The notes under the pieces were generated by a model, which saw nothing but the letters and a program-made list of their open reading frames with translations, was not told where the DNA came from and made no database searches. From Lederbergia panacisoli (GTDB taxonomy: Bacteria > Bacillota > Bacilli > Bacillales > Bacillaceae_C), in assembly GCF_024626525.1 (NCBI RefSeq), contig NZ_JANJGU010000005.1:1-64000 (forward strand): a DNA stretch of 64,000 nucleotides, in the 5' to 3' direction. The position numbers and the translations under genes are program-made. The number at the start of each line of letters is the position of its first letter. Within the stretch, counting starts at the first letter, position 1. Positions 34,098-43,950 of the stretch are shown piece by piece.

Positions 34098-35357
34098 TTA
34101 ATTACTTGAAAGTGCAGCATTCGTACCGGCTAATCTTCCAGTAACTAAAGCGGAGGTGATATTATAGCCACCCGTGTATCCGTAAATATCCAATACCTCT
34201 CCACAAAAATAAAGACCGGGCATCAGTTTTGAAGCCATTGTTTTTGGTTCAATTTCCTTTACAGATACACCTCCACCCGTAACGAAGGCTTTTTCAAGAG
34301 GCAAAGTGCCATTAACTCTAAAGGAGAATTGTTTGCACATTTCCACAAACGTACGTAATTTTTCACTAGAAATTGAAGAGCATATTGCCCCTGGATCGAT
34401 TCCACTTCGTTCTAATAAAAATAATAAGTAGCGCTCGGGCAACATCCCTTTTAAGGCATTCTTTACAGTCTTTTTGGACTCATCTTTAATAACTTTTATT
34501 AATTCATTATACAGATCCTCTTTCCGGCGTTCTGGCAAAGCATCCAAAGCAAGTGTCACCTCATCAAGCTTCCACTTTTTCTGGGCTTTTACAACAAATT
34601 GGCTGCATCTAAGAACAGCTGGTCCCGAAATGCCGAAATGAGTGAAAATCATATCCATTTGATGGGTAATAAGCGGTTTTCCTTTTGGATTCAGAACACT
34701 TAAAGCCACATCTCGCAACGATAATCCTTGCAATGTTTTATCTTTTATAAAATTTTCCGATGAAGTGACAGGAACTTCAGTCGGAAATAGCTCTGAAATT
34801 GTATGGCCAGCGGCAATGGCCCAAGGAAAGCCATCTCCCGTTGAACCCGTTTGAGGAACGGACTTTCCACCAGAAGCGACGACAACAGATTTACTTGAAA
34901 TTTTCTCTCCAGTTTCGAGAACAATTCCGGTTGTTTGGTGATCCTTAAATAAAATCTCTTTCACAGGGCTATTAACTTTTATTTCAACACGAAGTTGTTC
35001 CAATTGGTTTAAAAGTGCATCCACAACAGATTGTGCCCGATTCGAAACAGGAAACATTCTTCCATGATCTTCTTCCTTTAGTTCAATGCCTAGATTTTCA
35101 AAAAAGCTGATAATATCCTCATTATTGAAAACTGAAAACGCACCATATAAGAAGCGCCCGTTTCCAGGTATATGGCGGATTATTTCATCAATCGGCAGTC
35201 GGTTCGTAACATTACAGCGACCACCACCCGAAATCGCAAGCTTCCGCCCTAATTTATTTCCTTTATCAATTAGAAGTACCTTCGCCTTATTCTCCGCTGC
35301 ACCAATGGCAGCCATCAATCCAGAAGGCCCCCCGCCAATTACAATGACATCATACAT
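34098..35357 (-). CDS. ytfP: FAD-dependent oxidoreductase YtfP (HI0933 family)
   Basis: A 419-residue HI0933/BaiN-type flavoprotein. The FAD dinucleotide motif is [16 protein letters not shown] near residue 6, followed by [11 protein letters not shown] near 43, the family signature, and the C-terminal FAD segment [19 protein letters not shown] near 390. Members include putative flavin reductases of unsaturated steroids; the physiological substrate in Bacillus is unknown. The ATG follows AAGGTG at a somewhat long distance. Confidence 0.9.
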   Translation of the reverse strand: MYDVIVIGGGPSGLMAAIGAAENKAKVLLIDKGNKLGRKLAISGGGRCNVTNRLPIDEIIRHIPGNGRFLYGAFSVFNNEDIISFFENLGIELKEEDHGRMFPVSNRAQSVVDALLNQLEQLRVEIKVNSPVKEILFKDHQTTGIVLETGEKISSKSVVVASGGKSVPQTGSTGDGFPWAIAAGHTISELFPTEVPVTSSENFIKDKTLQGLSLRDVALSVLNPKGKPLITHQMDMIFTHFGISGPAVLRCSQFVVKAQKKWKLDEVTLALDALPERRKEDLYNELIKVIKDESKKTVKNALKGMLPERYLLFLLERSGIDPGAICSSISSEKLRTFVEMCKQFSFRVNGTLPLEKAFVTGGGVSVKEIEPKTMASKLMPGLYFCGEVLDIYGYTGGYNITSALVTGRLAGTNAALSSN

Positions 35358-35581
35358 AATCTTTTCAACACCTTGTTATTTGCTGTTACAATTGTAAAAT
35401 TAGATTCGATGAAAAGCAAACAGTTCATGTTGCGTTCATTGTCAAATAGCGTCGATAACTGTAAACTATCAATAGAGCTTAACTGAAAGTAAATCAAATA
35501 TAGCAAGTTGTACGTATTCAGTAGTAAAATATACTTATTATCTTTTTCACATAAAATATAAAATGGAGAGTTAGAGAATGT

Positions 35582-37204
35582 ATGTCATCTAAATTAATAC
35601 GGGGAACATTTATTTTAACGTTAGGAACAATCTTGTCAAAGGTGTTGGGACTGCTATATGTCATTCCTTTCTATGCAATTATCGGTGGGGAAGGACCATA
35701 TGCATTATATAACTTTGGGTACGTGCCTTATACGATTTTTATAAGTATTGCAACGGCAGGGGTACCGTTAGCGGTTTCTAAATATATTGCAAAGTATAAT
35801 GCTTTAGAGGAATATGAGGTAGGACGCAGATTATTTCGCTCTGGTATGCTAGTCATGACCGCGACGGGAGTCATTTCTTTCCTGATTATGTATGCATTAG
35901 CCACACCATTAGCGGAACTAGTTTTGCGAGGAGTCAAGACAACATATTCTATTGCCGATGTAGCTAAGGTAATTAAGGCAGTCAGCTTTGCCTTATTGGT
36001 TATACCATTAATGAGTTTAATACGCGGTTTTTTCCAAGGACATCAGTCTATGGGCCCATCTGCTGTGTCAACGGTGATAGAGCAACTTGCTCGTATTATC
36101 TTTTTGCTTGCTGGAAGTTTTATCGTCGTTTTCATATTAAAAGGAAGTATCGTAACGGCTATTAGTATTGCAACCTTTGGAGCGTTTATCGGGGGAATTG
36201 CAAGTCTTATTGTCCTATTAGTGTATTGGAAAAAACGTAAACGTGGGCTTGATGAATTATTGCAGCACGATAAGGGAACATTACATATTTCTTTAAAAGA
36301 TATGTATAAAGAAATAATTGTTTATGCGTTTCCGTTTGTCTTGGTTGGTATTGCAAATCCACTTTATCAATTTATCGATCAGGCCACTTTTATGACTGCA
36401 ATGGAACAAGCTGGTAAAGCAGCGGAAAGCCTAATTGCTCTTGGGACATTAAATGGAACTACTCATAAACTTGTCATCATTCCTGTGTCCCTTGCTACAG
36501 CTTTCGCAATGACACTCGTTCCCCTCGTTACAGAAGCGTTCGTAAATGAAGACAGAAAAGTCATGTTTCGTCAGCTTGATCAAACGATACAAGTATTATT
36601 GTTTATTACGGTGCCTGCTGCGCTAGGTATGTCTATACTTGCGGAGCCGATTTATTCAGCATTTTTCACATACAATCCTTTCGGTGGAGAGGTGCTTCGA
36701 GCATATGCGCCGGTAGCCATCCTTTTTGCACTTTACTCAGTGACGGCGGCCATTTTACAAGGTATCAATGAACAACGTTTTACCATTTTAAGTTTATTAA
36801 CAGGAATACTGATTAAATTAACGTTTAATACTTCATTTATCAAAGCATTTGGAACAGAAGGAGCCATATATGCAACATCATTAGGGTATACTGTTTCCAT
36901 CATCATAAATTTATTTGTAATCAGAAGCTTTGCTCGTTATCCATTTAAGCTCATCTTTAGGCGCTCGCTATTAATTATTATTTTTAACGTCTTTATGGTG
37001 GTTCCAGTTTATTTTGCATATGAAGGATTATCGTATTTCTTAACGACGGAATCTAGGTTTCAATCCATTTTAATCATCATCATCTGCGCTTCCATTGGTG
37101 GAGTGATTTATGGGTATTTAGGTCTTAAATCAGGATTGGCCGATCGCTTATTTGGGGAAAAGTTAAAAAAGGTAAAACGTAAATTAGGGATTAATAGTAT
37201 TTAA
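35582..37204 (+). CDS. murJ: lipid II flippase-type transporter YtgP (MurJ)
   Basis: Polytopic MOP-superfamily membrane protein of 540 residues with about fourteen hydrophobic segments. It begins MSSKLIRGTFILTLGTILSKVLG, typical of the SpoVB/YtgP group. B. subtilis YtgP can substitute for E. coli MurJ and is regarded as a lipid II flippase. Paralogues such as SpoVB are very similar; the neighbouring pseudouridine synthase gene (ytzG) supports YtgP. A bidirectional hairpin follows the stop. Confidence 0.87.
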   Translation: MSSKLIRGTFILTLGTILSKVLGLLYVIPFYAIIGGEGPYALYNFGYVPYTIFISIATAGVPLAVSKYIAKYNALEEYEVGRRLFRSGMLVMTATGVISFLIMYALATPLAELVLRGVKTTYSIADVAKVIKAVSFALLVIPLMSLIRGFFQGHQSMGPSAVSTVIEQLARIIFLLAGSFIVVFILKGSIVTAISIATFGAFIGGIASLIVLLVYWKKRKRGLDELLQHDKGTLHISLKDMYKEIIVYAFPFVLVGIANPLYQFIDQATFMTAMEQAGKAAESLIALGTLNGTTHKLVIIPVSLATAFAMTLVPLVTEAFVNEDRKVMFRQLDQTIQVLLFITVPAALGMSILAEPIYSAFFTYNPFGGEVLRAYAPVAILFALYSVTAAILQGINEQRFTILSLLTGILIKLTFNTSFIKAFGTEGAIYATSLGYTVSIIINLFVIRSFARYPFKLIFRRSLLIIIFNVFMVVPVYFAYEGLSYFLTTESRFQSILIIIICASIGGVIYGYLGLKSGLADRLFGEKLKKVKRKLGINSI

Positions 37205-37230
37205 AAAAAGTTTGCTTGAAGAAAATGCTG

Positions 37231-37282
37231 AAAAAAAGAACTGACCGTTTGGAATCTTTCCATTTCAGTCAGTTCTTCATTT
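37231..37282. terminator. bidirectional terminator between murJ and collagen-like gene
   Basis: AAGAACTGAC at 37236-37245 pairs with GTCAGTTCTT at 37268-37277. On the minus strand it is followed by seven T. It lies between convergent stop codons. Confidence 0.75.
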
Positions 37283-37284
37283 AC

Positions 37285-37680
37285 TTAGAAGTAATCTTCG
37301 TATCCAGGGCGCCCTCCGGGAAAATTCATTTGGCCAGAAAAGCCCATTCCAGGGGAGGTCATTTGCCCAGGAAATCCACTTTGTCCCGGAAATCCAGATT
37401 GCCCAGGAAGCCCAGATTGCCCAGGAAACCCAGATTGCCCAGGAAACCCTGTTTGTCCCGGAAAACCTGATTGCCCCGGAAATCCAGTCATACCGCCGCC
37501 CATGCCTTCTAGTTTTCCTAGACGTGAACTTAGCCGCTCATGTTCACGTTCAAGGCGTTGCAATCTTTTTTCTAATTGGCTTATTCTTTGGGTCAATCCC
37601 GAGCTCCCAGCTGAGCCAGGGAATTGTTGAGGAAGCATTTCTCCATGAAACTGGGGTTGCATTTGTTGTCGGAATTTCAT
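37285..37680 (-). CDS. coiled-coil protein with collagen-like Gly-X-Y tract
   Basis: A 131-residue protein with three parts. The N-terminus (about 1-30) is Gln/Met/Pro rich. Residues about 31-58 form a heptad-type coiled coil ([20 protein letters not shown] then [10 protein letters not shown]). Residues about 65-110 are repeats of [18 protein letters not shown], which read as uninterrupted Gly-X-Y collagen triplets with Pro or Ser/Thr/Met in Y. The end is [10 protein letters not shown] coiled coil next to a Gly-X-Y tract is the usual design of trimeric bacterial collagen-like proteins. There is no signal peptide. The start at 37680 follows GGAGTGA. The family is unknown to me; a spore-coat role is a guess. 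Confidence 0.75.
   Translation of the reverse strand: MKFRQQMQPQFHGEMLPQQFPGSAGSSGLTQRISQLEKRLQRLEREHERLSSRLGKLEGMGGGMTGFPGQSGFPGQTGFPGQSGFPGQSGLPGQSGFPGQSGFPGQMTSPGMGFSGQMNFPGGRPGYEDYF
37358..37486 (-). repeat. 18-bp coding repeats for Gly-Phe-Pro-Gly-Gln-Ser
   Basis: Seven consecutive 18-base units encode the GFPGQS-type hexapeptides, with third-position and T/S/L variation between units. Such repeats change length readily by slippage, so allele size may vary between strains. Confidence 0.8.
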
Positions 37681-37788
37681 GTGTGTAATCACTCCATTCA
37701 TTAGTCACCTGCATCATTAGCCTATGATTCCAACTAGATTATGTTTGGGCAACAGCCCAGAAAACTTTTTATAAAAAGGGGGAGTTCA

Positions 37789-38511
37789 ATGCGAATCGAT
37801 AAATTGCTTTCAAATATAGGATATGGAAGCAGAAAAGAAGTAAAAAAGATTTTAAAAAATGGAAATGTTACAGTGAATGGGACGACTGTAAAAGATGCTA
37901 AATTTCACGTTGATCCAATCGCAGATTCTGTTTTTCTTTTTGGAGAAGAAGTTCAATATCGTGAGTTTATTTATCTCTTAATGAATAAACCTGCTGGAGT
38001 CATATCTGCAACTGAAGATAACAGAGATAAAACAGTCATAGACTTATTGAACGAAGAGGAAGCCATTTTTAACCCATTTCCGGTTGGCAGACTTGACAAA
38101 GATACAGAAGGCTTATTATTTTTGACAAATGATGGAAAGCTTGCACATCAATTGTTATCTCCGAAAAAAAATGTTCCTAAAACGTATTTTGCCGTCATCA
38201 ACAGCCCCGTTACTGAGGTCGATATCGAGGCATTTGCCAAAGGTGTTACACTAGATGATGGCTATGAGACAAAACCAGGAAAATTAGTAATTTTGAAATC
38301 CAGTCAGTATTCGGATATTGAATTAACGATTACTGAAGGAAAATTTCATCAAGTAAAAAGAATGTTTGAAGCGGTTGGAAAAAAAGTAATTTTTTTAAAG
38401 CGAATCTCAATGGGACCAATTAAGCTGGATGAAACACTGGAAAATGGAGAGTACAGGGAACTTACCGAAGAAGAAGTGCAGTTGTTAAGGGACTTTGTAC
38501 CTAGTGAATGA
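37789..38511 (+). CDS. ytzG: pseudouridine synthase, RsuA family (YtzG)
   Basis: A 240-residue RsuA/RluB-family enzyme. An N-terminal S4 RNA-binding domain (MRIDKLLSNIGYGSRKEVKKIL) is followed by the catalytic motif GRLDKDTEGLLFLTNDG near residue 103 with the catalytic Asp. By family it would modify 16S rRNA at the U516 equivalent, but RluB-type large-subunit activity cannot be excluded. The start ATG at 37789 follows AAAGGGGGAG; an upstream in-frame ATG lacks a site. Confidence 0.9.
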   Translation: MRIDKLLSNIGYGSRKEVKKILKNGNVTVNGTTVKDAKFHVDPIADSVFLFGEEVQYREFIYLLMNKPAGVISATEDNRDKTVIDLLNEEEAIFNPFPVGRLDKDTEGLLFLTNDGKLAHQLLSPKKNVPKTYFAVINSPVTEVDIEAFAKGVTLDDGYETKPGKLVILKSSQYSDIELTITEGKFHQVKRMFEAVGKKVIFLKRISMGPIKLDETLENGEYRELTEEEVQLLRDFVPSE

Positions 38512-38644
38512 TAATTTTTTTATGAATGTTCCGAATCGGGACACAACCCATGTAAAATCATTGACTAGTGTCTAGATTTACGTACGGCTAAACGCTAGAG
38601 GGATAAATACCCTTATTTAATTTGAACACCGATAAAAAATAAAC

Positions 38645-38705
38645 AGCCATCCTTTAACACGATCTCCTTATAAAATGGAAATCGCACCTTCGGATGGCTT
38701 TTTAA
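38645..38705. terminator. terminator between ytzG and ytzE
   Basis: AGCCATCC / GGATGGCT with a 39-base loop followed by TTTTT. The loop is long, and internal pairing near TCTCCTTATAAAATGGA may shorten it. Confidence 0.6.
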
Positions 38706-38751
38706 TGTTAAACGTTTCGATAAACAACACTACAACGGTTTATATTTTTTG

Positions 38752-38973
38752 CTATGATGTGATTTTTACTTTTTTCTGTGTTGTTGTCCATTTTCCCCGA
38801 TGTGGGCTGCTAATTAGGTCATTGTATTCTAACACATTCAAATCCCTTTGAATGGTGCGAGGAGTGCTCCCAAATTCATCCGCAAGCTCCCGTGTCGTAA
38901 CGGTTCCATTTTCCTTAATGTACAAATAGATCGCTTTGATTCGGGTTAGCATTCTGTTCGTCGAAGGTTTCAA
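38752..38973 (-). CDS. ytzE: DeoR-type HTH regulator YtzE
   Basis: A 73-residue protein that is little more than a DeoR-type winged helix: IKENGTVTTRELADEFGSTPRTIQRDLNVLE near residues 19-50 holds the recognition helix. There is no effector domain, so it is either a minimal DNA-binding protein or acts as a dimer without ligand. The TTG start follows GAGGGAG. Targets are unknown; the ABC pair downstream on the other strand is a possible one. Confidence 0.88.
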   Translation of the reverse strand: MKPSTNRMLTRIKAIYLYIKENGTVTTRELADEFGSTPRTIQRDLNVLEYNDLISSPHRGKWTTTQKKVKITS

Positions 38974-39264
38974 AAAACCACTCCCTCATCTTAAATTCCT
39001 TGGCAGATGGTACGGTCGGCTTAATGTCCCGGACAGAACGGGCTATTATTTTTTTCCGTATAGACAACTCCTTAAATATTTTTCACTAATAATGATTATC
39101 CAAAAGTCATTAAGCAACTAATCAGACAGTTCTATTTTAACGCATTAGTGCGAAAATTTAAAGGGTTTTTCAAAAGTATCCATTCATACATGAAAAATGT
39201 CGAAACCTTCTGTCCGGCACAACCGTATAAATTAATGATAATTACATATAAGGTGTGAACAAAA

Positions 39265-39969
39265 ATGTCTTTATTAGAAGTTAATATTAAGCAAGCCGGA
39301 TATAAATCCAATGTAGAAACAATTCATGATATCCATTTTTCGATAAAAAGGTCAGAATTAGCTGGCATGATCGGCTCAAATGGTGCGGGGAAAAGTACGA
39401 CAATAAAAGCTTTCCTTGGCGAGCTTCCTTTTTTAAATGGAGAGATTAAGAGAAAAGATGGCAGCAATTATTCATACATACCTGAAAGACCAATATTTTA
39501 TCAGGAATTAACATTATGGGAGCATTTCGAATTTGTAGCAGCAGTAGAGGAACTAGATGAATCCTCACTTGCCTATGCAAAGGAACTCTTGAAAAAATTT
39601 CGATTATTCGATAGAATTCATGAATTTCCAGGAACTTTTTCAAAAGGGATGCAGCAAAAGGGAATGATAGCTCTAGCGTTATTTACAGAACCGGAATTAT
39701 TGATTATTGACGAACCATTTATGGGCTTGGATCCGGGATCTACAAAACTATTATTGAATATGCTAGAGGAGGAACGTGCGAAAGGGACGGGCATTCTTAT
39801 GTGTACACATATTTTAGATACCGCGCAGCGAATATGTGATTCTTTCATCATTATCGAAAAAGGAACGATGAAAGCGACGGGGTCTTTGGAAAAAGTGTTA
39901 GAAGAATGCGGGGCAGAGGATGGGAGTCTTTATTCTTGTATTACCATTGAGGATGACGTAAATGAATAG
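39265..39969 (+). CDS. ythP: ABC transporter ATPase, EcsA-like (YthP)
   Basis: A 234-residue ATPase. Walker A is GSNGAGKSTT near residue 37, the signature is FSKGMQQK, a variant of LSGGQ as in EcsA, Walker B is LLIIDEPFMGLD near 146, and the switch His is in MCTHILD. It partners with the EcsB-like membrane gene that overlaps its end by 8 bases. By analogy with EcsAB it may affect membrane protease activity or export; the substrate is unknown. Ribosome site AAGGTGTG. Confidence 0.92.
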   Translation: MSLLEVNIKQAGYKSNVETIHDIHFSIKRSELAGMIGSNGAGKSTTIKAFLGELPFLNGEIKRKDGSNYSYIPERPIFYQELTLWEHFEFVAAVEELDESSLAYAKELLKKFRLFDRIHEFPGTFSKGMQQKGMIALALFTEPELLIIDEPFMGLDPGSTKLLLNMLEEERAKGTGILMCTHILDTAQRICDSFIIIEKGTMKATGSLEKVLEECGAEDGSLYSCITIEDDVNE

Positions 39970-41140
39970 TAGACAGCTATTGTTTAAAAGAATTAGTCAA
40001 AATTGGAAGCAACAGTTTTCAGTTGTGAAAAGAGTTGTTGATTGGACAGTCCTCGTTTATTTAGTCATTCCTGCAGCTGTCATTTCATTTTTTGTATATC
40101 GATCTTGGTGGATTCAAATTCCGGATTGGATGAAAATTTTACCTTTTCCTATAATCTTTGTCCTTTTTTTCTTTTTTTTATGGGGTGACCATTTTTTAAC
40201 TTATGTACGTGAGGCAGATCAAATCTTCTTTAAGAAAAAGGAAAGACTTTTCCTTGGAATGAAGCGAGGAGGCATTTTATATTCGTATGCATTTCAAATT
40301 TTGTCCTCCGCAACACTCTGTATAATCATAGCGCCTCTATGGTTAAAGCATTTTCATTTACCTTTGGGGCAGATTATATTATTCGCCGCGCTGTGGGTCT
40401 CATTGAAATGGCTGATTATGGCCGTTAGAGGGAGATTGGATGTTGAGTTAAGAGGATGGAGAAGTCTGGTAAGAGGGATTCCTCTATTTCTTGGAGCAGT
40501 CCTTTTTTGGATAGGGTGTTATAAAGCATTCATTAGTGAAAATATACTATTAATTATTGCATTTATTTTTTTCAATACAATTGTTTCCATCTGGCTTGTA
40601 AGGCCACGCTTTAAATCTGTACATACTTTCGAGCAGGATTTGGCAATTGGTGAACATGAAAAAAACAAATATATAGAAATCATTTTCGGGCTATCAATGG
40701 ATATGGAAAAGATGTCGAAGCCTGTTCCAGTTAGAAAAAGTCCACGTCTATATTCGAGGTCCAATCGGATATTTAAAAATCGAACTCCTAAAAATGGTTT
40801 TATTGAACTTTTTATTAAGGCTACAACTAGGAATATAGAATATATTTTCGGATACTTTAAAATAATGGGTGTGACATCTGCTGCAACGGTAGTACTACCG
40901 CCTATATGGTTAAAAATAACGATGGCATCTTTAGGAACTTTATTTTTACTCATCTGGCTCGGTTCTGTATGGCACAAGGTGATAGGCAGCCATTCTTTTA
41001 CAAAAAAATATGCAGAGGATGCAGCTTATTTTGAAGGAAAAAAAGTTGTGACGACTCTTCTTCTTATTCCGTTCATCGTTATGGTCGTTTTTTCATTTTT
41101 CTTAAATATATGGATTCGAAATCATTTTTTCTTTTTCTGA
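39962..41140 (+). CDS. ythQ: ABC transporter permease, EcsB-like (YthQ)
   Basis: A 392-residue membrane protein of the EcsB family with about eight hydrophobic segments and a central soluble stretch (residues about 215-290). It starts inside the ATPase gene and has no EAA loop, which fits EcsB. It begins with an amphipathic NSRQLLFKRISQNWKQQ segment. With ythP it forms a two-gene exporter-like system, as in B. subtilis. Confidence 0.88.
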   Translation: MNSRQLLFKRISQNWKQQFSVVKRVVDWTVLVYLVIPAAVISFFVYRSWWIQIPDWMKILPFPIIFVLFFFFLWGDHFLTYVREADQIFFKKKERLFLGMKRGGILYSYAFQILSSATLCIIIAPLWLKHFHLPLGQIILFAALWVSLKWLIMAVRGRLDVELRGWRSLVRGIPLFLGAVLFWIGCYKAFISENILLIIAFIFFNTIVSIWLVRPRFKSVHTFEQDLAIGEHEKNKYIEIIFGLSMDMEKMSKPVPVRKSPRLYSRSNRIFKNRTPKNGFIELFIKATTRNIEYIFGYFKIMGVTSAATVVLPPIWLKITMASLGTLFLLIWLGSVWHKVIGSHSFTKKYAEDAAYFEGKKVVTTLLLIPFIVMVVFSFFLNIWIRNHFFFF

Positions 41141-41224
41141 TTGTTAAAAAAGAGGTACAATATAAAACAGAGTGTTGATTAGTTAAGGCAAACAAAGAAA
41201 GGGCCTTTGAAAGGGAGTATGATC

Positions 41225-42646
41225 ATGGGTTCAATCAATTGGATAAAAGAAGTTGAAAAACGAAAAAAAGACTTAATCACTGATTTGCAAGGTCTATTAA
41301 AAATTGAAAGTGTTTTGGATGAAAATCATGCTACGGAAGATGCACCTCTTGGAGTAAATGTAAAACAAGCATTGGATTACATGTTGAAATTAGGTGAAAA
41401 AGACGGATTTACACCAAAAAACACAGGGAATGTAGCAGGTCACCTGGAAATGGGGTCTGGCGATGGGTTGATTGGAGTATTAGGTCATGTCGATGTAGTG
41501 CCTGCCGGGGATGGCTGGTCTGTCAATCCGTTTGAAGGCATCATAAAGAATAGTAAAATTTTTGCAAGAGGCGCAATTGATGATAAGGGGCCAACAATGG
41601 CGGCTTATTATGCGATGAAAATCATTAAAGAATTGGAATTGCCTCTCGAAAAGCGTGTTCGGTTGATTATCGGAACGGATGAGGAAAGCAAGTGGCGCTG
41701 TGTAGATCATTATTTTAAGCATGAAGAAATGCCTGATATGGGATTTGCACCAGATGCAGATTTTCCTATCATTAATGCGGAAAAGGGTATCGCTGATTTC
41801 GATCTAGTTCAAATCGGACAAGTAACGAATGATCAACCCTCTACGATTTCACTTTTGTCATTCGTATCGGGGTTGCGTTATAACATGGTACCTGATAAAG
41901 CAAAAGCTGTTCTCGATGTGAAAGAAAATCATACAGAACTTATGCAAACGTATAACGATTTTTTAAACAGTCAAGATTTACAAGGACAATATTATGTGGA
42001 AAGTGGTTATTCCATCATTGAACTTGAAGGTGTTTCTGCCCACGGCAGCGAGCCGGATAAAGGAAAAAATGCTGGTTTATTGCTGGCTAGTTTTTTATCC
42101 ACCGTGGATTTGGATAAAAAAGGAATGTCCTTCGTGTCAGCTGCTGTTGATTTCTTTTTTGGGGATTCGCGGGGACGCAACCTCGGAGTTCAATACAAAG
42201 ATGAAATTTCCGGTGAACTGACAATTAATGTAGGCATCATTTCATACAATGAACAAGATGGCGGAAAATTCGGTTTAACGATGCGCTATCCTGTAACTTT
42301 TAATATGGAAGAAGGGCTTAAAACCTTTACAAAGACTGTAAAAGAAAAAGGATTTTCTGTAGCCAATTTTTCAGACTCAAAACCACATCATGTCCCAGAA
42401 AATAGTGAATTGATTCAAGTTTTAAAAAATGTTTATGAAATACAAACACATGATCCTGCTTCTTTAATGGCAATAGGCGGGGGGACTTATGCGAGATCCT
42501 TAAAATCAGGGGTCGCTTTCGGGGCATTATTCCCTGGACGCCCAGATGTTGCCCATCAGAAGGATGAATATATGGAACTAGACGATTTAGTAAAAGCTAC
42601 AGCCATTTATGCACAAGCCATCTATGAGCTTGCACGTGAAAAATAG
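41225..42646 (+). CDS. pepV: dipeptidase PepV (M20 family)
   Basis: Zinc dipeptidase of 473 residues. The metal-binding motifs are GHVDVVPAGDGW near residue 83 and ARGAIDDKGP near 113, then the catalytic/metal pair GTDEESKW near 148, DADFPI and a C-terminal HQKDEY. PepV enzymes cleave a range of dipeptides including Xaa-His. Among three possible in-frame starts I chose the ATG at 41225 because GGGAG lies 7 bases before it. dat follows after 13 bases. Confidence 0.93.
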   Translation: MGSINWIKEVEKRKKDLITDLQGLLKIESVLDENHATEDAPLGVNVKQALDYMLKLGEKDGFTPKNTGNVAGHLEMGSGDGLIGVLGHVDVVPAGDGWSVNPFEGIIKNSKIFARGAIDDKGPTMAAYYAMKIIKELELPLEKRVRLIIGTDEESKWRCVDHYFKHEEMPDMGFAPDADFPIINAEKGIADFDLVQIGQVTNDQPSTISLLSFVSGLRYNMVPDKAKAVLDVKENHTELMQTYNDFLNSQDLQGQYYVESGYSIIELEGVSAHGSEPDKGKNAGLLLASFLSTVDLDKKGMSFVSAAVDFFFGDSRGRNLGVQYKDEISGELTINVGIISYNEQDGGKFGLTMRYPVTFNMEEGLKTFTKTVKEKGFSVANFSDSKPHHVPENSELIQVLKNVYEIQTHDPASLMAIGGGTYARSLKSGVAFGALFPGRPDVAHQKDEYMELDDLVKATAIYAQAIYELAREK

Positions 42647-42659
42647 GGAGATGAAAAAA

Positions 42660-43520
42660 ATGGTAAAAGTAATGGTAGACGATAAAATTATAGATAGATT
42701 AGAAGCAGCTATTGATATTGAAGACCGTGGTTACCAGTTCGGAGATGGTGTATACGAAGTAATCCGCATATACGATGGAGTACTTTTTACTGGTGACGAG
42801 CATTTAGAGAGATTTTATAGCAGTGCGGAAAAAATTCAGATTACTGTACCATTTCAAAAAGAAGAGTTGCTTGGATTAATTCTGCGACTTATTCAAGAAA
42901 ATAGAGTAAAAGATGGTTCTCTTTATATGCAGCTGACTAGAGGTGCATCGCCAAGAAACCATATTTTTCCTGGCAAAGATACGAAACCAGTCCTAACTGC
43001 CTACACAAAAGAGGTAGCAAGACCTGTTGAATCATTGGAAAATGGTGTTGCCGCATTGATTGCCGACGATATTCGCTGGCTCCGCTGCGACATTAAAAGC
43101 TTAAATCTTCTCCCAAATTTATTGGCAAAGCAAGCAGCAACAGAACAAGGGTGTTATGAAGCAATTCTTCACCGTGATGGGCTCGTTACAGAGGGATCCG
43201 CTTCGAATGCTTACATTGTCACAGATGGAAAAATAAAAACCCATCCAGCTACAAACCTAATTTTAAATGGAATTACACGCCAGGTCGTTGCCCGTTTGTG
43301 TGAAAAAAATAATATTCCTTTTAAACAAGAAGCATTTACATTAGATGAATTACAAAATGCTGACGAAATTTTCGTAACAAGTACAACTTCTGAAGTAATG
43401 CCTGTTGTAAAATTAGCTGGAAAAGAAGTTGGCGACGGCAAGCCTGGAGAACTTACAAGAAAACTCCAAACATTATTTGTCCAGGAATTCGAGTCTGTGA
43501 AAAAAGCTCATACATTATAA
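42660..43520 (+). CDS. dat: D-amino-acid transaminase
   Basis: Class IV PLP enzyme of 286 residues that interconverts D-alanine and D-glutamate, feeding peptidoglycan. Visible features are DRGYQFGDGVYEVIR near residue 25, the catalytic Lys in RCDIKSLNLLPN near 145, LVTEGSASNAYIV near 178 and the TSTTSEVMPV loop. The RWLRCDIKSLNLLPN segment favours D-amino-acid over branched-chain transaminases. The start ATG at 42660 follows GGGAG; an ATG nine bases earlier would be too close. Confidence 0.94.
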   Translation: MVKVMVDDKIIDRLEAAIDIEDRGYQFGDGVYEVIRIYDGVLFTGDEHLERFYSSAEKIQITVPFQKEELLGLILRLIQENRVKDGSLYMQLTRGASPRNHIFPGKDTKPVLTAYTKEVARPVESLENGVAALIADDIRWLRCDIKSLNLLPNLLAKQAATEQGCYEAILHRDGLVTEGSASNAYIVTDGKIKTHPATNLILNGITRQVVARLCEKNNIPFKQEAFTLDELQNADEIFVTSTTSEVMPVVKLAGKEVGDGKPGELTRKLQTLFVQEFESVKKAHTL

Positions 43521-43525
43521 ATATT

Positions 43526-43570
43526 AAAAATCGGCAATCCCCGGAAATATGGGAATTGCCGATTTTTTTG
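43526..43570 (+). terminator. pepV-dat terminator
   Basis: AAAATCGGCAATCCC / GGGAATTGCCGATTTT with a short loop and a T run. Confidence 0.9.
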
Positions 43571-43634
43571 GTGGAGGCGGCTTTACATTAAAGAGGTGCC
43601 ATCCTTTTTTGTAGCTCTATAGTCGTTTGGTTGA

Positions 43635-43905
43635 GGTCAATTCCAGTTCGGGCGTGTCCAATTCTCGTTATAGTGAGTTCTATTCCCGTTCAAGGGCGAC
43701 CAATTCTCGTTCAAGTGAGTACAATTCCCGTTCAGATGTTTCATTCCCGTTCAGGCATGTCCAATCATTTCGAGTGCGATCAATTCTCGTTCAATCGAGT
43801 TCAATTCCCGCTCAAGCGCAATTAATTCCCGTTCGTGCACATTCAATGCCTTTCCATCGCAATCAATTCTCGTTCAAGCATTTCAATTTCTATACAAGCG
43901 ATGAA
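43635..43905. repeat. 21-bp tandem repeat array, about 12 units
   Basis: Units of the form CAATTCTCGTTCAAGYGAGTT recur with a 21-base period from about 43635 to 43900, with some 19-20-base units in the middle. Substitutions are many, so the array looks old. The period is a multiple of three and short open frames cross it, but none has a ribosome site. It lies in the 430-bp gap between the dat terminator and thpR. Confidence 0.8.
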
Positions 43906-43950
43906 CTTACGTTTTAAAGGTTATAATAATGATAAAAAGGAAGTGAGATA

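Noticed and set aside
37216-37470. 84-codon plus-strand frame with Arg-Lys-Pro repeats
   Set aside because: It is the complement of the collagen-like coding repeats. The minus-strand frame has the ribosome site, the coiled coil and the terminator.
43627-43917. 96- and 64-codon frames in the 21-bp array
   Set aside because: Two overlapping frames are open together, both Ser/Arg-rich by repeat composition, with no ribosome site at either start.
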